From the NCBI GenBank assembly GCA_032622095.1, contig CP136069.1:199921239-199985238 (forward strand): DNA of 64,000 nt. The letters are read 5' to 3'. Origin of the DNA: Siphonodentalium dalli. Its lineage: Eukaryota > Mollusca > Scaphopoda > Gadilida > Siphonodentaliidae. The notes under the pieces were generated by a model that saw only the letters and a program-made list of their open reading frames with translations, had not been told where the DNA came from and did not search any database. Shown in pieces: positions 62,111-64,000 of this stretch. The first letter of the stretch is position 1; every line of letters starts with the position of its first letter. The position numbers and the translations under genes were made by a program.

Positions 62111-62478
62111 TCGCCTCGCATATATAAGAGAATGCATTGGCCTAACAATTTTTTATCATTTTTTTTAAATAAATGTTTCTTACAATTTTTAGGACATAAA
62201 ATAAAAAACATCCATTACCCTGCAGGGAGCCCCACACATATATAGAAGCATATAGACGAGTGTCGTCTGCTCATGTTTGTCTGGGGCTCTGTATGGGTGA
62301 AATTATAAAATTGTTAAAGAATACAAGAACAAATTGTTAAAATTGTAAAAAATTGTTAGGCCAATGCATTCTCTTATATATGCGAGGCGACCTATGGTCG
62401 ACTCGCATATATAAGAGAATGCATTGACACAGGGTAAAACAATCCCGACTTACGACTGGATTTGATATGGCGGGTCAC
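62111..62478. mobile_element. Family 3 element, copy 3 (left end truncated)
   Basis: It begins inside the first hairpin (TCGCCTCGCATATATAAG), keeps the centre and second hairpin, and ends in the full terminal repeat (GATTTGATATGGCGGGTCAC). Repeat R begins immediately after it. Confidence 0.75.
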
Positions 62479-62850
62479 ATATTTTATTCGTATATAAATA
62501 TACAAAAGGGATCGGGGCACAAGTTATTTCAACTTAGGTAGCCCCTTCCCCGTACCAAATTGCCAATATATTGTTATACAATGACAAGAAGGCGATAACA
62601 GAAACGTTTGCACATGGTGAGAAAACAACTTGAGTTTGCATTTATGCATGTCGAATAACATCTTCCAGCCTATGTGTCTATGGATTAAAAATAAGGACGA
62701 GCATAAATCTATGCATATCTATATCTATTGTGATATTTAAGGAAGATGTGAAATATAGATTTCAAGGCTATGTATGTATCAAACATTTGACTGTAAGGTT
62801 AATGTGAATTGGTATAGTAGAGAATTTGGTGATTGGCCCGATGACGCGCT
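62479..62850. repeat. Dispersed repeat R, copy 2
   Basis: Collinear with 50780-51140 (see that entry); slightly longer. It abuts the family 3 terminal repeat. Confidence 0.6.
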
Positions 62851-63103
62851 TGACCGTTACGCTGGAAGAAATTATCGATGTATATACAAATGGTGGATGT
62901 GACGATCCGAATGGGGGAGGAGTGTCGAGCGAAAAAAAACCCACCCTGAATCCTGATGATCCATGCATAGTGTGTGTACTTAGAGCCCCCGCGGTGTGTT
63001 TTTTTTTATAGCACACTCGTTACGCAATGTATCAGGTCACCATAGAGTCATGTAGTCTAGTGATAACCGTTTTTGTGATAGTGCGTGGAAGACATAAGAA
63101 AGC

Positions 63104-63136
<33 letters not shown>

Positions 63137-63227
63137 GGAGTGAGAAACATCTCACAGAGACACATAACTAATGAACTCAATATAAAGAGCGTTTATCTTT
63201 AACTCGTATGTAACCTAATAGTTGTTG

Positions 63228-63406
63228 GTGCGGACACGGGGTTTTCTTGCTAATTTTATTTCAACTTTCTGACTGATTCTGAAACTGCCTATAGAGTAGG
63301 GTGCTTTGCATGTCATTAGCTTATGTCAGGTTCCAATGTGCAAGATATGGTACCTCTTATCGTGGACTCAAGTGTCATTGGGCATTCCCCATTTACTCAC
63401 ACATGT
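63228..63406. repeat. Dispersed repeat F, copy 2
   Basis: Direct counterpart of 59366-59545. The sequence from about 63410 to the end of the window shows nothing further that I recognise. Confidence 0.75.
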
Positions 63407-64000
63407 TGGTGGCACAAACGTTTTCCAGAAAGCACTCGCCACAAAAACACGGGGCCGCAGCTGCCACGTTCAAATAAAGATATCGGGAAAAAAACTTGTT
63501 CACGCAACGTATATATAGTATTGCCGTCGAATATAGACTTCCCGATATGAAAGGCGAAATAACATCTTTGGACGATTTCAAAACAATGATTGACTCTTTC
63601 TTCTACCAAAAAGAACTACGAATATGACTGACCATTAGCATTGTTTGTGACATACCGGTATGAGTATTCACTTATATATATATATAATAGTATGTATATG
63701 TATAATGTATGTGTAATGTAATATGTATAATCAATTAATATTGGAACCAAAAGTCGCAAGACTTGTTCTGCTATAAATGATCATGATGAAAGTACAGAGT
63801 CATGTAGTCTATTTGGGTGGGCTGCGAAACCTCTCTACTCCCAATTATGATACGTGATATACTTGACAGTTTCGCTTCACATCCTTTTGAATGTGAACCT
63901 GGTCGCCCATTATGATCGCTACGTACACAACGACAGGCGCACAATGGCATGATATTAATTACACGCAGCACAAAGTCCTATATCGCATAAGTCATCGTTC

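Larger units (their letters stand above)
58579..64000. other. 5' flank of the IF gene
   Basis: The first few hundred bases should contain the 1b promoter and leader. Beyond about 59.3 kb the sequence is mostly repeats: repeat F twice, two minisatellites, a truncated family 3 element and repeat R. No gene is recognised. Confidence 0.55.

Overview
This window is animal genomic DNA: AT-rich, with small exons in very long introns, minisatellites and many short inverted-repeat elements. The one gene I can support is a cytoplasmic intermediate filament (IF) gene on the minus strand, spanning about 58.6 kb down to 1.4 kb. Joining the exons by their splice sites gives a protein of about 591 residues: head, a 352-residue rod (the long, lamin-like length), the rod-end motif YRGLLEGEEN, a linker and a lamin-tail domain, with no CaaX box. 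This architecture is typical of protostome cytoplasmic IF proteins. A lophotrochozoan (mollusc, brachiopod, annelid or similar) is my best guess; the species cannot be fixed from sequence alone.

The gene appears to have two alternative first exons, 1b (58088-58578) and 1a (45224-45714). Each encodes a 164-residue head plus start of rod, and each ends in the same phase with the same kind of donor, fitting the single exon 2 at 26575-26761. Exons 3-6 (23696 down to 19793) complete the rod. Exon 7 (18335-18441) is a linker exon whose weak donor overlaps an in-frame stop, so it could end a short-tailed protein or splice on to the lamin-tail exons 8-10 (9206 down to 2585). A short last exon at 1406-1438 is proposed.

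The introns and flanks are packed with non-autonomous elements. Family 1 (nine full copies of about 380-410 bp, one fragment) has TTAA-flanked ends starting CCCTTTACCC and resembles piggyBac-type MITEs. Family 2 (about 250-300 bp) also has TTAA-flanked ends, starting CCCTTTCATGA. Family 3 has ends starting GTGACCCGCC and an ATTA duplication. All three carry paired 65-70 bp perfect or near-perfect hairpins, and the hairpin tips differ between families by compensating changes on both arms. Further foldback families (4-8) and dispersed repeats of unknown type are also present.

Minisatellites lie at 6204-7157 (27 bp), 19064-19770 (65 bp, 22 bp from a splice donor), 54140-56012 (30, 50 and 27 bp), 59699-60220 (129 bp) and 60380-61545 (about 96 bp). 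They stay open in several frames only because their units lack stops. From 46.8 kb to the right end there are no TTAA-type elements, and minisatellites and other dispersed repeats dominate. I see no rRNA, tRNA, CRISPR, or autonomous transposon coding sequence.
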